Under the pieces are notes generated by a model, which saw nothing but the letters and a program-made list of their open reading frames with translations, did no database searches and was not told where the DNA came from. Position numbers and translations under genes: made by a program. Shown here piece after piece: positions 5,061-5,082 of a DNA stretch of 5,082 nucleotides (the stretch's first letter is position 1; each line of letters begins with the position of its first letter). Where the stretch lies: positions 1 through 5,082 of the forward strand of contig DAIDJW010000042.1 of NCBI GenBank assembly GCA_027451185.1, written 5' to 3'. The stretch comes from Candidatus Saccharimonadota bacterium (GTDB lineage Bacteria > Patescibacteriota > Saccharimonadia > Saccharimonadales > Saccharimonadaceae).

Positions 5061-5082
5061 TGTCGGCGGCCTAACTTAGTCC

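Noticed and set aside
1..5082. Alternative genetic code (UGA as Gly, as in some CPR lineages)
   Set aside because: No in-frame TGA interrupts any of the recognised proteins and conserved Trp and Gly positions use standard codons, so recoding is not supported.

Overview
The window reads as a slice of a compact, mostly coding bacterial chromosome of medium GC. Two gene pairs diverge from a short control region near 1865-2039, and a third pair lies convergently behind the second. All five stop codons visible are TAA, TGG encodes Trp where families are known, and the standard code fits, so UGA recoding is not indicated. The heterolactic pair of phosphoketolase and acetate kinase, the tight packing, and a cysteine-free Crp/Fnr-type regulator of a kind I associate with Patescibacteria (CPR) suggest a Saccharibacteria-like organism. 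That placement is inference from memory, not from a marker gene.

Layout. Minus strand, 1864 down to 1: ackA (acetate kinase, GTG start) followed after 12 nt by xfp (phosphoketolase, cut by the left edge). Together they split sugar phosphates to acetyl phosphate and harvest it as ATP plus acetate. Plus strand, from about 2040 to 3779: a divergent dihydroorotate dehydrogenase (pyrD family) directly abutted by a Crp/Fnr-family regulator (TAAATG junction). Minus strand, 4999 down to 3781: a small single-pass membrane protein whose 3' end overlaps by 17 nt a secreted, Ala-rich, probably helical protein. Neither has a function I can name. The regulator and the secreted protein end tail to tail, with one base between their stop codons and no convincing terminator.

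The central observation is a perfect CRP-consensus palindrome, TGTGA-N6-TCACA, at 1954-1969 in the divergent control region. The regulator in this window carries R-E-x3-R in its recognition helix, the residue set by which E. coli CRP reads that half-site. The simplest model is an autoregulated pyrD-regulator operon that may also control ackA-xfp. The effector is unlikely to be bound as in E. coli CRP, because the cAMP cassette residues are not recognisable, and there are no cysteines for an FNR-type Fe-S cluster.

A second point of interest is the dihydroorotate dehydrogenase. It has the N-terminal extension and C-terminal signatures of the membrane-bound quinone-linked class 2, but active-site motifs (including a Cys base) that look like the soluble class 1. 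No tRNA, rRNA, CRISPR array, insertion sequence or attachment site was seen.
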